In this document: positions 7,962 to 15,557 of the stretch, in pieces
Layout of the letters: every line of letters begins with the position of its first letter
Position numbering within the stretch: position 1 is the first letter of the stretch
Source: Neolewinella litorea
Lineage (GTDB): Bacteria; Bacteroidota; Bacteroidia; Chitinophagales; Saprospiraceae
Length of the DNA stretch: 64,000 nucleotides
NCBI RefSeq assembly: GCF_004803465.1
Contig: NZ_SRSF01000002.1
Span: forward strand, 372,001-436,000
Direction: 5' to 3'
Made by a program: the position numbers and the translations under genes
The notes under the pieces: model-generated
What the model was told of the DNA's origin: nothing
What the model saw: the letters and a program-made list of their open reading frames with translations, nothing else
Databases searched by the model: none

Positions 7962-9773
7962 CTAGGGCAAATAGCGGTCGAGAATCTGCGCGGCCCGTTC
8001 CTGTACCGCGGGGTCGGGCACTAGTCCGGGTGCGTGCCAGGGTTTGATGCGCGCGTCGATGACCACCGGGCCGCGACAGCCCCAGTGCTTGTGCACGGTG
8101 AAGGCGTCGATGCCGTGGATGTCGTGACTGGGGTTGCTGCGCGTGAAGGTGGCCCAGACGAAGTTGGGGAAGGAAGCCGCCAGGAAGTCGCTGTCGTCGC
8201 AAACCACGATCAGCGGCACCCGGTCCAGCAGTTCGGCACCCGCGCGCTGCCGCAAAAAGGGTTGCAGGGAAGCGTAGCCGTCTTCTTGGGTGAAGCCGGG
8301 GCCCGTGACCGCCAGAATACCCGGCGCGACCGTCCTCGGCCGCTGAAAGCCCTCGGGGAGCTCAAGGGAGGCGGGGACCTTAGATGAAAGTTCGCGGCGA
8401 CGGTCGCCCCGGCAGGCCCAGATGAGTTTGGAGCCCGCGTTCCAGCCGGAGCCGCTATAGTCGAGGGTATCGATGGTGGTGCGCGTCTGGAAGTGGAGGT
8501 CGCGCGTGGGGTCAAAACGTTCGAGCAGGTGGCGGAAGAAGCCCGGCTGGTCGTCGGCGTCGAGGGAGGGGTCGTCCTCGTCGGCGGCGATCAGGCAGTA
8601 CTTGGCGAGGCTCGTCTGCCCGCTGCCCAGGATGCGGTTGGCCTGGGTGATGATCTCCTCCGGCACCCGCTCGCGGAAGGGCATGTAGCGCTCCGAGCCG
8701 ATGGCCAGCAGCAGGGGGTGGACGCCGGCCTCGTCGACGGCGTTGATCTGTCGGATGCCGGGGAACTCGCCCGGCGTGAGCTCCTTGACGATCTTGTGAA
8801 TGAGGTAGCCGAAGCTGGAATCCTCGGCCGGCGGACGCCCCACCACCGTGAAGTGCCAGAGGGGGTCCTTACGGTGCCAGACGGTCTCGACGTCCATGAC
8901 CGGAAAGTCGTGTTGCAGGGAGTAGTAGCCCAGGTGGTCGCCGAAGGGCCCTTCCGGTTTCTTCTCTCCCTTGCGGATGGTGCCCGTGATGACGAAGTCG
9001 GCATCGGCGGAGAGGAGCCAGTCGCGGTCCCAGGCGTAGCCGAAGCGCCGACCGGCCAGCATGCCGGCAAAGGTCATTTCGGTCAGTCCCTCCGGCAGGG
9101 GCATGATGGCGCAGAAAGCGTGGCTGGGAGGGCCGCCCACGAAAATGGAGCAGCGGAAGGGGGCGTCCGAGCGGTTGTATTGGGTGTGGTGGATGCCGAT
9201 GCCGCGGTGCAGTTGGTAGTGGAGTCCGATCTCCTGGTTCAGGCGGTAGTCGTTGCCGGTGAGCTGGATGCGGTACATGCCGATGTTGCTGTCCATGGGC
9301 TTGCGGCTGTCGGGCGGCAGGGTGCACACCTGGGGCAGGGTCACGAAGGCACCGCCGTCCATGGGCCACGACTTCACGAGGGGGAGCTGGTCGATCGTCG
9401 TCTGGGCGTATTTGACGGCGGGGCGCAGGTGCCGGCGCGGCAGGGCGGAAAGCGCGGTGAGCGGGCTCCCGACGTAGCGCAGGGGGTTTTTGGCGAAGTT
9501 GGCGGGGTCGGCCTTGAGCTCCACCACCTTCTTGACGGCGGGCAGGGTATTGCGGAAGAGGAAGTCGGTGCGCTCCGTGGTGCCGTAGAGGTTGGAGATC
9601 GCCTGGAAGGGGCTGCCCTTGACGCGCTCGAAGAGGATGGCCGGGCCCTGGCGGTCGAACACCTGCCGGTGAATTTCGGCCATTTCCAGGTCGGGATCTA
9701 CTTCTTCGGGGATGCGGAGGAGCTGGCCGGTGCGCTCGAGATCGTCGGCGGCGGCGCGGAGGGAAGCGTACAT
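7962..9773 (-). CDS. UbiD family (de)carboxylase
   Basis: UbiD enzymes are prenylated-FMN-dependent decarboxylases of aromatic or unsaturated acids, best known from ubiquinone and menaquinone synthesis. This 603-residue protein has the family core: VKGSPFQAISNLYGTTER near 50, HHTQYNRSDAPFRCSIFVGG around 195-215, LPEGLTEMTFAGMLAGR, and RKGEKKPEGPFGDHLGYYS. It is longer than E. coli UbiD (about 500), as is common in Bacteroidota. It heads a likely operon with moeA and mobA. The flavin prenyltransferase UbiX is not in the window. A menaquinone role is plausible but not shown. Confidence 0.88.
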   Translation of the reverse strand: MYASLRAAADDLERTGQLLRIPEEVDPDLEMAEIHRQVFDRQGPAILFERVKGSPFQAISNLYGTTERTDFLFRNTLPAVKKVVELKADPANFAKNPLRYVGSPLTALSALPRRHLRPAVKYAQTTIDQLPLVKSWPMDGGAFVTLPQVCTLPPDSRKPMDSNIGMYRIQLTGNDYRLNQEIGLHYQLHRGIGIHHTQYNRSDAPFRCSIFVGGPPSHAFCAIMPLPEGLTEMTFAGMLAGRRFGYAWDRDWLLSADADFVITGTIRKGEKKPEGPFGDHLGYYSLQHDFPVMDVETVWHRKDPLWHFTVVGRPPAEDSSFGYLIHKIVKELTPGEFPGIRQINAVDEAGVHPLLLAIGSERYMPFRERVPEEIITQANRILGSGQTSLAKYCLIAADEDDPSLDADDQPGFFRHLLERFDPTRDLHFQTRTTIDTLDYSGSGWNAGSKLIWACRGDRRRELSSKVPASLELPEGFQRPRTVAPGILAVTGPGFTQEDGYASLQPFLRQRAGAELLDRVPLIVVCDDSDFLAASFPNFVWATFTRSNPSHDIHGIDAFTVHKHWGCRGPVVIDARIKPWHAPGLVPDPAVQERAAQILDRYLP

Positions 9774-9831
9774 GCTGGGTAAATAGGCCGGGCCGGACTT
9801 TGGTTGTCGGAACGGCCCGACAGCGACCGGT

Positions 9832-9866
9832 AAAAAAGGAAAACCCCCGACCGGACCGGTCGGGGG
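9832..9866 (-). terminator. Strong Rho-independent terminator upstream of ubiD
   Basis: CCCCCGACCGG (9844-9854) and CCGGTCGGGGG (9856-9866) are exact complements around one base (an 11-bp stem, effectively a tight hairpin). On the minus strand the stem is followed by TTTTCCTTTTTT. It lies about 70 nt before the ubiD start and about 120 nt after the 38-aa ORF on the same strand. It most simply ends the small gene's transcript, but could also act as an attenuator in a ubiD leader. Confidence 0.8.
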
Positions 9867-9986
9867 TGGATTACCACTGAAAATCCTTCATTCACACCGT
9901 AGTGGTATTGACACATATTAAGGTTCCTTCAAAGCTAGGGGTTCGCCGGTGGTTTTACAAACCGGATTCACGCATTCGGCGCAGCT

Positions 9987-10103
9987 TCAGTCGGGTGCCA
10001 AGGGGCAGCGCTTGCAGTATTTGCCCTTTTTGATGTACTTCTCGCAGCATTTCTTTTTCTTGCCTTTGTCCTTTTTCTTGGATTGTTTGTCTTTCTTGCC
10101 CAT
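9987..10103 (-). CDS. 38-residue Lys/Cys-rich microprotein
   Basis: ATG at 10103 opens a 38-codon frame ending in TGA (9987-9989). The product begins with a stretch in which 12 of the first 18 residues are Lys, followed by a compact cysteine knot: C19-C20, then C30 and C33 in YCKRCPLAPD. The CC-x9-C-x2-C spacing suggests a metal site or redox Cys pairs on a nucleic-acid-binding basic tail. It is divergent from the sulfotransferase-like gene, whose ATG at 10107 is only 3 bp away on the other strand, and it is followed by its own terminator. I believe similar tiny KKC...CKRCP ORFs occur in other Bacteroidota, but this is unchecked. Function unknown. Confidence 0.6.
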   Translation of the reverse strand: MGKKDKQSKKKDKGKKKKCCEKYIKKGKYCKRCPLAPD

Positions 10104-10106
10104 ACC

Positions 10107-10835
10107 ATGAGAACCCGCCGACGCATCAACCTGTGGTCATCGCCGCGTAATATTAGTACCGCCCTGATGTATGCCTTCGCCCAGCGCGGGGATACTACGG
10201 TGGTTGACGAGCCCCTTTACGCCCATTACCTCACCCACCAACCCACCGAGGCCCACCACCCCGGCCGGGAGGCGGTGCTCGCCGCGCAGGAGAACGACGG
10301 CGCGAAGGTGGTCGATACGCTGCGCGAGCACGACTACGGCACCGAGAACGTGGTCTTCAAGCAAATGACGCACCACCTGGTGAACCTGGAGCCGGACTTC
10401 CTCTACCCCATGACCAACGTGCTGCTCATCCGCGACCCCCACGAAATTCTGGCTTCCTTCGGCAAGGTGATCGAGCGGGGGGTGACCGCCGAAGACGTCG
10501 GCCTGCCCCAGCAGGGCGAACTGTTCAACCGCCTCACCGTCACCGGCAGCCTCTCGGCGGTGGTCGACGCCGGCCGCCTGCTCGACGATCCGGCCGGCGT
10601 GATCGAGCGGCTGTGCCGGCGACTGGACATCGACTACGACCCCGCCATGCTGCAGTGGGAAGCCGGTCCGAAGCCCTACGACGGCGTCTGGGCCGAGCAC
10701 TGGTACGCGGGTGTCCACCAAAGTACCGGCTTCGAGCCCCGCCCCCGGAAGGTGATCGAACTTTCACCCGCCCTCGCCGCCGTGGCCGACCAATGCTCCC
10801 CCATCTACCAGCGCCTGCTGAAACACGCCCTTTGA
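10107..10835 (+). CDS. Sulfotransferase-like P-loop protein
   Basis: The 242-residue protein starts with RRRINLWSSPRNISTALMYAF, the degenerate phosphosulfate-binding loop typical of a sulfotransferase-like family, and has LLIRDPHEILASF near residue 105 (the usual 3'-phosphate-binding RDP...S). The ATG at 10107 is chosen because the family begins right at this segment; the upstream ATG at 10083 adds an unlike 8 residues. It precedes a class IV aminotransferase by 10 bp on the same strand. In plants, proteins annotated 'branched-chain-amino-acid aminotransferase-like' carry both domains in one chain, so the pairing is likely functional. Substrate unknown. Confidence 0.75.
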   Translation: MRTRRRINLWSSPRNISTALMYAFAQRGDTTVVDEPLYAHYLTHQPTEAHHPGREAVLAAQENDGAKVVDTLREHDYGTENVVFKQMTHHLVNLEPDFLYPMTNVLLIRDPHEILASFGKVIERGVTAEDVGLPQQGELFNRLTVTGSLSAVVDAGRLLDDPAGVIERLCRRLDIDYDPAMLQWEAGPKPYDGVWAEHWYAGVHQSTGFEPRPRKVIELSPALAAVADQCSPIYQRLLKHAL

Positions 10836-10845
10836 AACCCCACCC

Positions 10846-11742
10846 ATGCTCCAAGGATTCAACCCCGCCAACGAAAATATCAAGGTTTACATCGACGGAC
10901 AGCTGCTGCCGCGCGCCGAGGCCAAGGTCAGCGTCTTCGACAGCAGCGTACAGGGCGGCGACGCCGTGTGGGAAGGCTTGCGGGTGTACGACGGACGGGT
11001 ATTCTGCCTCGACGCTCATCTCGACCGGCTTTTCGATTCGGCGCACGCGCTCTGGTTTCAGAACGTCCCCAGCCGGGAAACCGTAGTGGACGCCATCCGG
11101 CAAACCCTAGTCACCAACGACATGCACAACGACGTGCACATCCGCCTCACCCTTACCCGCGGCGAGAAGATCACCTCCGGCATGGACCCTCGCCTCAACC
11201 AGCGGGGCTGCACCCTCATTGTCCTGGCCGAGCACAAGCCTCCCGTGTACCCGGAATCGATCACCTTGGCCACGAGCTCGGTGCGCCGCAACAGTCCGAT
11301 GAGCGTAGACAGCAAGATCCACCACAATAACCTGATCAACAACATCATGGCCAAGATCGAAGCCAACCACGCGGGTGCCGACGCCGGCCTGATGCTTGAC
11401 AAGGACGGATTCGTGTCGGAAGCCAATGGCGTAAATGTCTTCCTGATCCGTCGCGGCAAGGTGCGTACCCCCTGGGCGGACTACTGTCTGCCGGGTATCA
11501 CCCGCGCTACCGTGCTGCAGCTCTGCCGCGACAATGGGATCCCCTGCGAGGAGGCGCGCCTCTCCCCCAGCGAATTTTACGTCGCCGATGAGGTATTTAC
11601 CACGGGCACGATGGGTGAGCTTACGCGCGTCCGCGCGATCGATGGCCGCGAGATCATCAACAAACATTCGGAATCGGTACTGGAGCGAGTGCAGGGGTTG
11701 TTCCGGGCACTTACCGAGAGCGGGGGTACGCGTTTGCTGTAG
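10846..11742 (+). CDS. Class IV aminotransferase (branched-chain/D-amino acid type)
   Basis: PLP-dependent fold-type IV transaminase of 298 residues. The N-terminus IKVYIDGQLLPRAEAKVSVFD, followed by GDAVWEGLRVYDGRVFCLDAHL, and the lysine K157 in VDSKIHHNNLINNIMAK, which should carry PLP, are diagnostic. VSEANGVNVFLI and FTTGTMGELTRV complete the cofactor site. It could be IlvE-like, a D-amino-acid aminotransferase or aminodeoxychorismate lyase-like. The partner sulfotransferase-like gene suggests a distinct, uncharacterised role rather than routine branched-chain amino acid synthesis. Confidence 0.85.
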   Translation: MLQGFNPANENIKVYIDGQLLPRAEAKVSVFDSSVQGGDAVWEGLRVYDGRVFCLDAHLDRLFDSAHALWFQNVPSRETVVDAIRQTLVTNDMHNDVHIRLTLTRGEKITSGMDPRLNQRGCTLIVLAEHKPPVYPESITLATSSVRRNSPMSVDSKIHHNNLINNIMAKIEANHAGADAGLMLDKDGFVSEANGVNVFLIRRGKVRTPWADYCLPGITRATVLQLCRDNGIPCEEARLSPSEFYVADEVFTTGTMGELTRVRAIDGREIINKHSESVLERVQGLFRALTESGGTRLL

Positions 11743-11759
11743 GCCTTGTGAGATTTTTC

Positions 11760-12064
11760 TACCACGGATGTTTAGGTTTTTGTGGCTCCTCGGCTGGCTT
11801 CATAGAAGTCAAGGGAGAGTAATCTGCGCCCCAATCAGCGCCCCAATCCGCGAAATCTGCGGTAAGCATTTAAGCGTCTCTGGCGCTCTAAGCATTTTTG
11901 AAACGCAGATCACACAGATTCTTGCGCGGATTTAGGCGCAGATTTTTTCGCTCGCGCTGCTCGCGGATTTCGCAGATTATTCCGCCTTCGGCGGCTCGAA
12001 CGCGAAGTGTACTCTTTTTTCGTCGCATACCAAGGAATACGAATTACTGGTAGGCACCGAAACG
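11760..12064 (-). repeat. Interspersed palindromic repeat, copy A (inverted relative to 21 kb copy)
   Basis: The stretch contains many AATCTGCG/CGCAGATT words. A left arm (about 11820-11863) and right arm (about 11903-11945) are imperfect reverse complements around TCTCTGGCGCTCTAAG. The outer part (11950-12064: GCCTTCGGCGG, CACTTCGCG, GTATGCGACGAAAA and CGTTTCGG on the minus strand) matches 20990-21110 on the plus strand at most positions. It is non-coding and follows the aminotransferase gene. Confidence 0.8.
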
Positions 12065-12282
12065 TAGTGTGTACCGCCCTTGAGATCGCCCGGGCGGCGG
12101 GGCGCAGAAGGGCGAAAAAGAAGGCTGCACTGTTTGAGCGGGCTGAAGATTCGGATTGGATAGCAGATGGGGAATTATCGATAGGCTGGCAGCAGAGAAC
12201 GGATCGTGCAGCGAGTTTGCAGCATTCCGCCCTTTTGGGTTCCGACGACCGATTAAGGCGATATCACAGGCGTGCTTTTTTG
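12065..12282. other. Probable repeat-derived spacer without a supported gene
   Basis: Frames are open on both strands here (for example 12007-12294 plus, 12044-12355 minus), but the predicted peptides look like noise and the region is embedded between repeat copies. It most likely belongs to the interspersed element. No gene is called. Confidence 0.5.
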
Positions 12283-12308
12283 GTCCTTTTGTAGCTAGAC
12301 AAAAGGAC
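12283..12308. repeat. Hairpin repeat GTCCTTTTGT/ACAAAAGGAC, copy 1
   Basis: Perfect 10-bp arms flank a 6-nt AGCTAG loop. The same hairpin with one mismatch recurs at 12727-12752. Preceding bases (TTTTTTG, TTTGG) are also similar. Confidence 0.8.
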
Positions 12309-12369
12309 GAAGGAATTGTCTTAACCTCCGATTCTAAGAATTTTCTCACTCGCACAGCTGGCCTGCCAG

Positions 12370-12660
12370 AAGTTAAGGGGGATTAATCTGCGCCTTAATC
12401 TGTGCCCCAATCAGCGAAATCTGCGGTAACCTTTTTTAGCGTCTCTGGCGCTCTAAGCATTTTTGAAACGCAGATCACACAGATTCTTGCGCAGATTTGG
12501 GCGCAGATTTTTTCGGTCGGCCGACTGGCTTCATAGAAGTCAAGGGAGAGTAATCTGCGCCTTAATCTGTGCCCCAATCAGCGGAATCTGCGGTGAGCTT
12601 TTAACGCTTTTTGAACCGCGAATTTCGCGGATTCTTGCGCGGACCGCCCTCCAGATAGCC
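12370..12660 (-). repeat. Interspersed palindromic repeat, two tandem partial units
   Basis: AATCTGCGCCTTAATCTGTG occurs at about 12384 and again at about 12554, a 170-bp period. Between them lie GCGTCTCTGGCGCT, CGCAGATCACACAGATTC and the phrase GGCTTCATAGAAGTCAAGGG, also present near 11795. The second unit decays after 12600 (CCGCGAATTTCGCGGATTC). Confidence 0.8.
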
Positions 12661-12726
12661 CGGGCGCCCGATTAATGCGAGGTAAAAACTTCGTCCAGGG
12701 TTCCCCGCCGCTAGCCTCGTGGTTTG

Positions 12727-12752
12727 GTCCTTTTTTAGCTAGACAAAAGGAC
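12727..12752. repeat. Hairpin repeat GTCCTTTT.., copy 2
   Basis: GTCCTTTTTT and ACAAAAGGAC flank the same AGCTAG loop as in copy 1, with one mismatch. It lies 11 bp past the stop of the GNAT-nitrilase gene (minus strand) and may end that transcript, although it has no clear T-tract on that side. Confidence 0.75.
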
Positions 12753-12762
12753 AAATAACAAC

Positions 12763-14325
12763 CTACCGAAGCTTCAAAGAATAAACATCAGTACGCCGGT
12801 CGCGCAGATTATGTACGCTACCGTGCTCGTGCAACTCCTTCAGCAGATCAAGGTCTACGTCCGCGACCAGGATCATCTCGGTATTGGGAGTGGCTTCCGC
12901 TTTTACACCATTGCTTGGGAAGGCGAAATCGCAGGGCGTAAAGACCATCGACTGCGCGTACTGGATATCCATGTTGTGGACCTTGGGGAGGTTGCCGACG
13001 GAGCCGGCGATGGCCACGTAGCATTCGTTTTCGATGGCGCGGGCCTGCGCGCAGTGGCGCACACGGCTGTAGCCGTTCTGGGTGTCGGTGAGGAAGGGGA
13101 CGAACAGGATGTCGACGTCCTGCTCGGCCAGAAGGCGCGGCAGTTCGGGGAACTCGACGTCGTAGCAGATCAGGATGCCGATCTTGCCGCAGTCGGTATC
13201 GAAGGCGCGCAACTGGGTGCCGCCGACCATGCCCCATACCTTGGCCTCGTCCGGGGTGACGTGCAGCTTGTAGAACTTCTCCACCGTACCGTCGCGCTTG
13301 CAGAGGTAGCCTACGTTGAAGAGCTGTCCATCCTCCACGGAGGGCATCGATCCGGTGATAATGTTGATGTTATAGGAGATGCTGAACTCGGAGAACTTCT
13401 TGACCAGGGGCTCGGTGAACTCCGCCAACTTACGGATGGCCTCCGGCTCGGGCAGATCGTTGTAGTCGGCCATCAACGGCGCGTTGAAGAATTCCGGGAA
13501 GAGCGCGAAATCAGAGCGGTAGGCCGCCACCGCGTCCACGAAGTACTCCGCGTGCTCAAGCAGTTCCTCAATGCTTTTGTAGGGCCGCATCTGCCACTGC
13601 ACGAGGCCGAGGCGAACCACGCTCTTGTCGACGCCCACCTTGCGCGTCGGGGGCGAGTAGAGCACGTTGTTCCACATCAGCAGGGCGGCGTACTCCTTGC
13701 TTTCGTGGTCGCCCTCGAGGTAGTTCTTCATGATCTTCTTGACCACGAAGTCGTTGGCGAACTGGAAATTCAGGACGGGGTCGTGAATGTCCTTCGACTT
13801 CACCCGGTCGATGTACTGCTTGGGCGTCAGCTCATCGGCGTACTCGTGGTACTTCGGCAGGCGGCCGCCGAACATGATGCCTTCCAGGTTCCACTCCTCG
13901 CAGAGTTCCTTTCGGTAGTCGTACATCCGTCGGCCGAGGCGGAGTCCGCGAAACTGCGGTGCCACGAAGACGTCCACGCCGTAAAGGATATTCCCCTCCG
14001 GATCGTGGGTATCGAAGGTGTACTTACCGGTGATTTCCTCGTAGGTGTGGTTGTCGTTAAATTTCTTGTAGTCGACGATGATCGACAGCGCGCACCCGGC
14101 CAGCTGACCGTTGATGTGGATGGCGACCTGCCCCTCCGGAAACCGCTCGATCAGCTGCTGGATTTCGCCCCGCGACCAGGCCGCGTCGGGCAGCATGGCG
14201 TAGGCCTTCTCCATAATGGCCCGCAACTGCTTGTATTCCCGGATGGTGAGGTACTTCAGTTCTACCTTCTCAATTTCGGGGTGGACAAGTGGGGTGCTTA
14301 CTTCGGGCGTATTCGGACTGGCCAT
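12763..14325 (-). CDS. Bifunctional GNAT acetyltransferase / carbon-nitrogen hydrolase fusion
   Basis: The 520-residue protein joins two enzymes. Residues about 20-195 form a GNAT domain (YGVDVFVAPQFRGLRLGRRMYDYRKEL is the acetyl-CoA loop). Residues about 225-505 form a nitrilase-superfamily amidase with the Glu-Lys-Cys triad in DFALFPEFFN, KLHVTPDEAKVWG and GILICYDVEFPELPRLL. This fusion is common in Bacteroidota and is annotated as a carbon-nitrogen hydrolase. It probably cleaves an amide and acetylates a related amine, but the substrate is unknown. The start at 14325 gives a normal N-terminus. It is preceded by a 256-bp gap and followed by a hairpin repeat. Confidence 0.92.
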   Translation of the reverse strand: MASPNTPEVSTPLVHPEIEKVELKYLTIREYKQLRAIMEKAYAMLPDAAWSRGEIQQLIERFPEGQVAIHINGQLAGCALSIIVDYKKFNDNHTYEEITGKYTFDTHDPEGNILYGVDVFVAPQFRGLRLGRRMYDYRKELCEEWNLEGIMFGGRLPKYHEYADELTPKQYIDRVKSKDIHDPVLNFQFANDFVVKKIMKNYLEGDHESKEYAALLMWNNVLYSPPTRKVGVDKSVVRLGLVQWQMRPYKSIEELLEHAEYFVDAVAAYRSDFALFPEFFNAPLMADYNDLPEPEAIRKLAEFTEPLVKKFSEFSISYNINIITGSMPSVEDGQLFNVGYLCKRDGTVEKFYKLHVTPDEAKVWGMVGGTQLRAFDTDCGKIGILICYDVEFPELPRLLAEQDVDILFVPFLTDTQNGYSRVRHCAQARAIENECYVAIAGSVGNLPKVHNMDIQYAQSMVFTPCDFAFPSNGVKAEATPNTEMILVADVDLDLLKELHEHGSVHNLRDRRTDVYSLKLR

Positions 14326-14581
14326 AACAATAGGTTGGTTTCAAACGGGGTAAAGGGAGAGAACGCAGTGGGTGGGCGGTCGGTTTCTTAGAGCTTGATT
14401 GGGTTTTGCTTTTCTGACCGAAAGCGAGTCACTTTTTGAGTGGCCGAGGCGCTGAAAGTGGATCGTAAGCACGCGAAGCGCGGGGCAGGGGCCCTGCGGT
14501 GAAGCCGAAGCCATTTTCAGCAAAGAAGGACAGGCGAAAAGGGACCGTTTGCAGGTCGAATAATGAAGCCCAAACAAGCTC
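14326..14581. other. Intergenic gap, no supported gene
   Basis: The only open frame (14341-14577, minus) encodes a low-complexity peptide without recognisable features. A short palindrome GCAGGGGCCCTGC lies near 14486-14498. Nothing else is seen. Confidence 0.4.
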
Positions 14582-15385
14582 TTAACCCGCCGGAAGTTTG
14601 GTGCCCGCGGCGATGGGTACGGTCAGATCGTTTTCGGCCGGCGGGACGGGACAGGCGTAACCTTCCGTGTACGCGCAATAGGGATTGTACGCCTGGTTGA
14701 AATCCAGGATTACGGTGCCGGCGCGCGGGGCTTCCACGTTGAGGTACCGGCCGCCGCCGTAGGTGGTGGTGCCGGAGGTTGCGTCGCGAAAGGGCAGGAA
14801 CAAGCGTCCGGTGGCGGGGTCGTCGGCATCGCTGTTGCGGTAGAGGGTCAGCACCTGCGCGCCGCCGCCCAGCTCAAAGTACGCACGGCCGGAGACGGTG
14901 TAGGTGACGGAATCGGCGGCGCTGGTAGCCATGGTCAGACGGGTAAAGGAAGTGTCGGGCACGAAGCGCGCGGTGATGCGGAGGTCCTCATCCACCGGGT
15001 AGAAGGCGTGGCCCTCGCCCGCGGCAAAGGCCTCGCGTTCGGCCTCGGGCAGGGGGGAGGTGCTCGGACTGAGGTACTGCTCGTTGAGTCCCCAGCGGAA
15101 GGCCTTGATCTCCTGGGCGTAGGAGGTGTAACGGGTTTTGATCAGGCGGTCCTTGCCGTAGGTGCCGTCGGGATTCACCCAGATGTACTTGAATTCGTTG
15201 CCGTCGATCTCGTAGACGTTGACCACCAGGGGCGGGCCCAGGCGGATGGGGTTACCCTCGCGGTCGGTGATCGAATACTTGCTGTTGTTCAGCCACTCGA
15301 TGTCAAAGCGGAAGGTGGCGTCCCCGACCTGCTCGGTTTGGATTGATGGCCCAGCACAACGCGGTTTCCAACCGCGCCAGTACAA
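14582..15385 (-). CDS. DUF1684 domain protein, probably lacking its original 5' end
   Basis: Residues about 88-260 match DUF1684: YAQEIKAFRWGLNEQYL, SPLPEAEREAF, AFYPVDEDLRITARF, TYGGGRYLNVE, and the terminal GTVILDFNQAYNPYCAY...CPVPPAENDL. The preceding 85 residues are not recognised. The only upstream in-frame ATG (15385) lies inside the tandem hairpin array, and the first 14 codons are encoded by array sequence. No signal peptide is present although such proteins are usually exported. The natural start may have been removed when the array formed. The function of DUF1684 is unknown. Confidence 0.65.
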   Translation of the reverse strand: MYWRGWKPRCAGPSIQTEQVGDATFRFDIEWLNNSKYSITDREGNPIRLGPPLVVNVYEIDGNEFKYIWVNPDGTYGKDRLIKTRYTSYAQEIKAFRWGLNEQYLSPSTSPLPEAEREAFAAGEGHAFYPVDEDLRITARFVPDTSFTRLTMATSAADSVTYTVSGRAYFELGGGAQVLTLYRNSDADDPATGRLFLPFRDATSGTTTYGGGRYLNVEAPRAGTVILDFNQAYNPYCAYTEGYACPVPPAENDLTVPIAAGTKLPAG

Positions 15386-15533
15386 TGCGGCCTCAGGCCG
15401 CGCCAGTAAAACGCGGCCTCAGGCCGCGCAGGCAAAATGCGGTCTCGGACCGCGCCAGTTAAGACGCGGTTTCCAACCGCGCCAGTAGAACGCGGTCTCC
15501 GACCGCGCCAGCAGGATGCGGTCTCAGACCGCG
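15360..15533. repeat. Tandem array of seven 17-nt hairpins with covarying stems
   Basis: Hairpins start at 15360, 15386, 15412, 15438, 15465, 15491 and 15517, a 26-bp period (one step of 27). Each is a 7-bp stem with a 3-nt loop beginning TC, separated by a spacer close to CCAGTANAA. The two variable stem pairs change together: TT/AA in units 1 and 5, CC/GG in 2 and 3, TC/GA in 4, 6 and 7. The closing pair also varies between C-G and T-G. There are no unique spacers, so it is not a CRISPR. Confidence 0.92.
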
Positions 15534-15557
15534 CTAATAATTGATTATCTCAGTTAT

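Noticed and set aside
12007-12355. ORFs of 95 and 103 codons on opposite strands between the aminotransferase and nitrilase genes
   Set aside because: They lie in repeat-derived DNA and overlap each other. Their peptides look like noise, and similar spurious proteins are common in repeat elements.
15360-15533. CRISPR array
   Set aside because: The period is only 26 bp and the linkers are nearly identical, so there are no spacers, and no cas genes are near.
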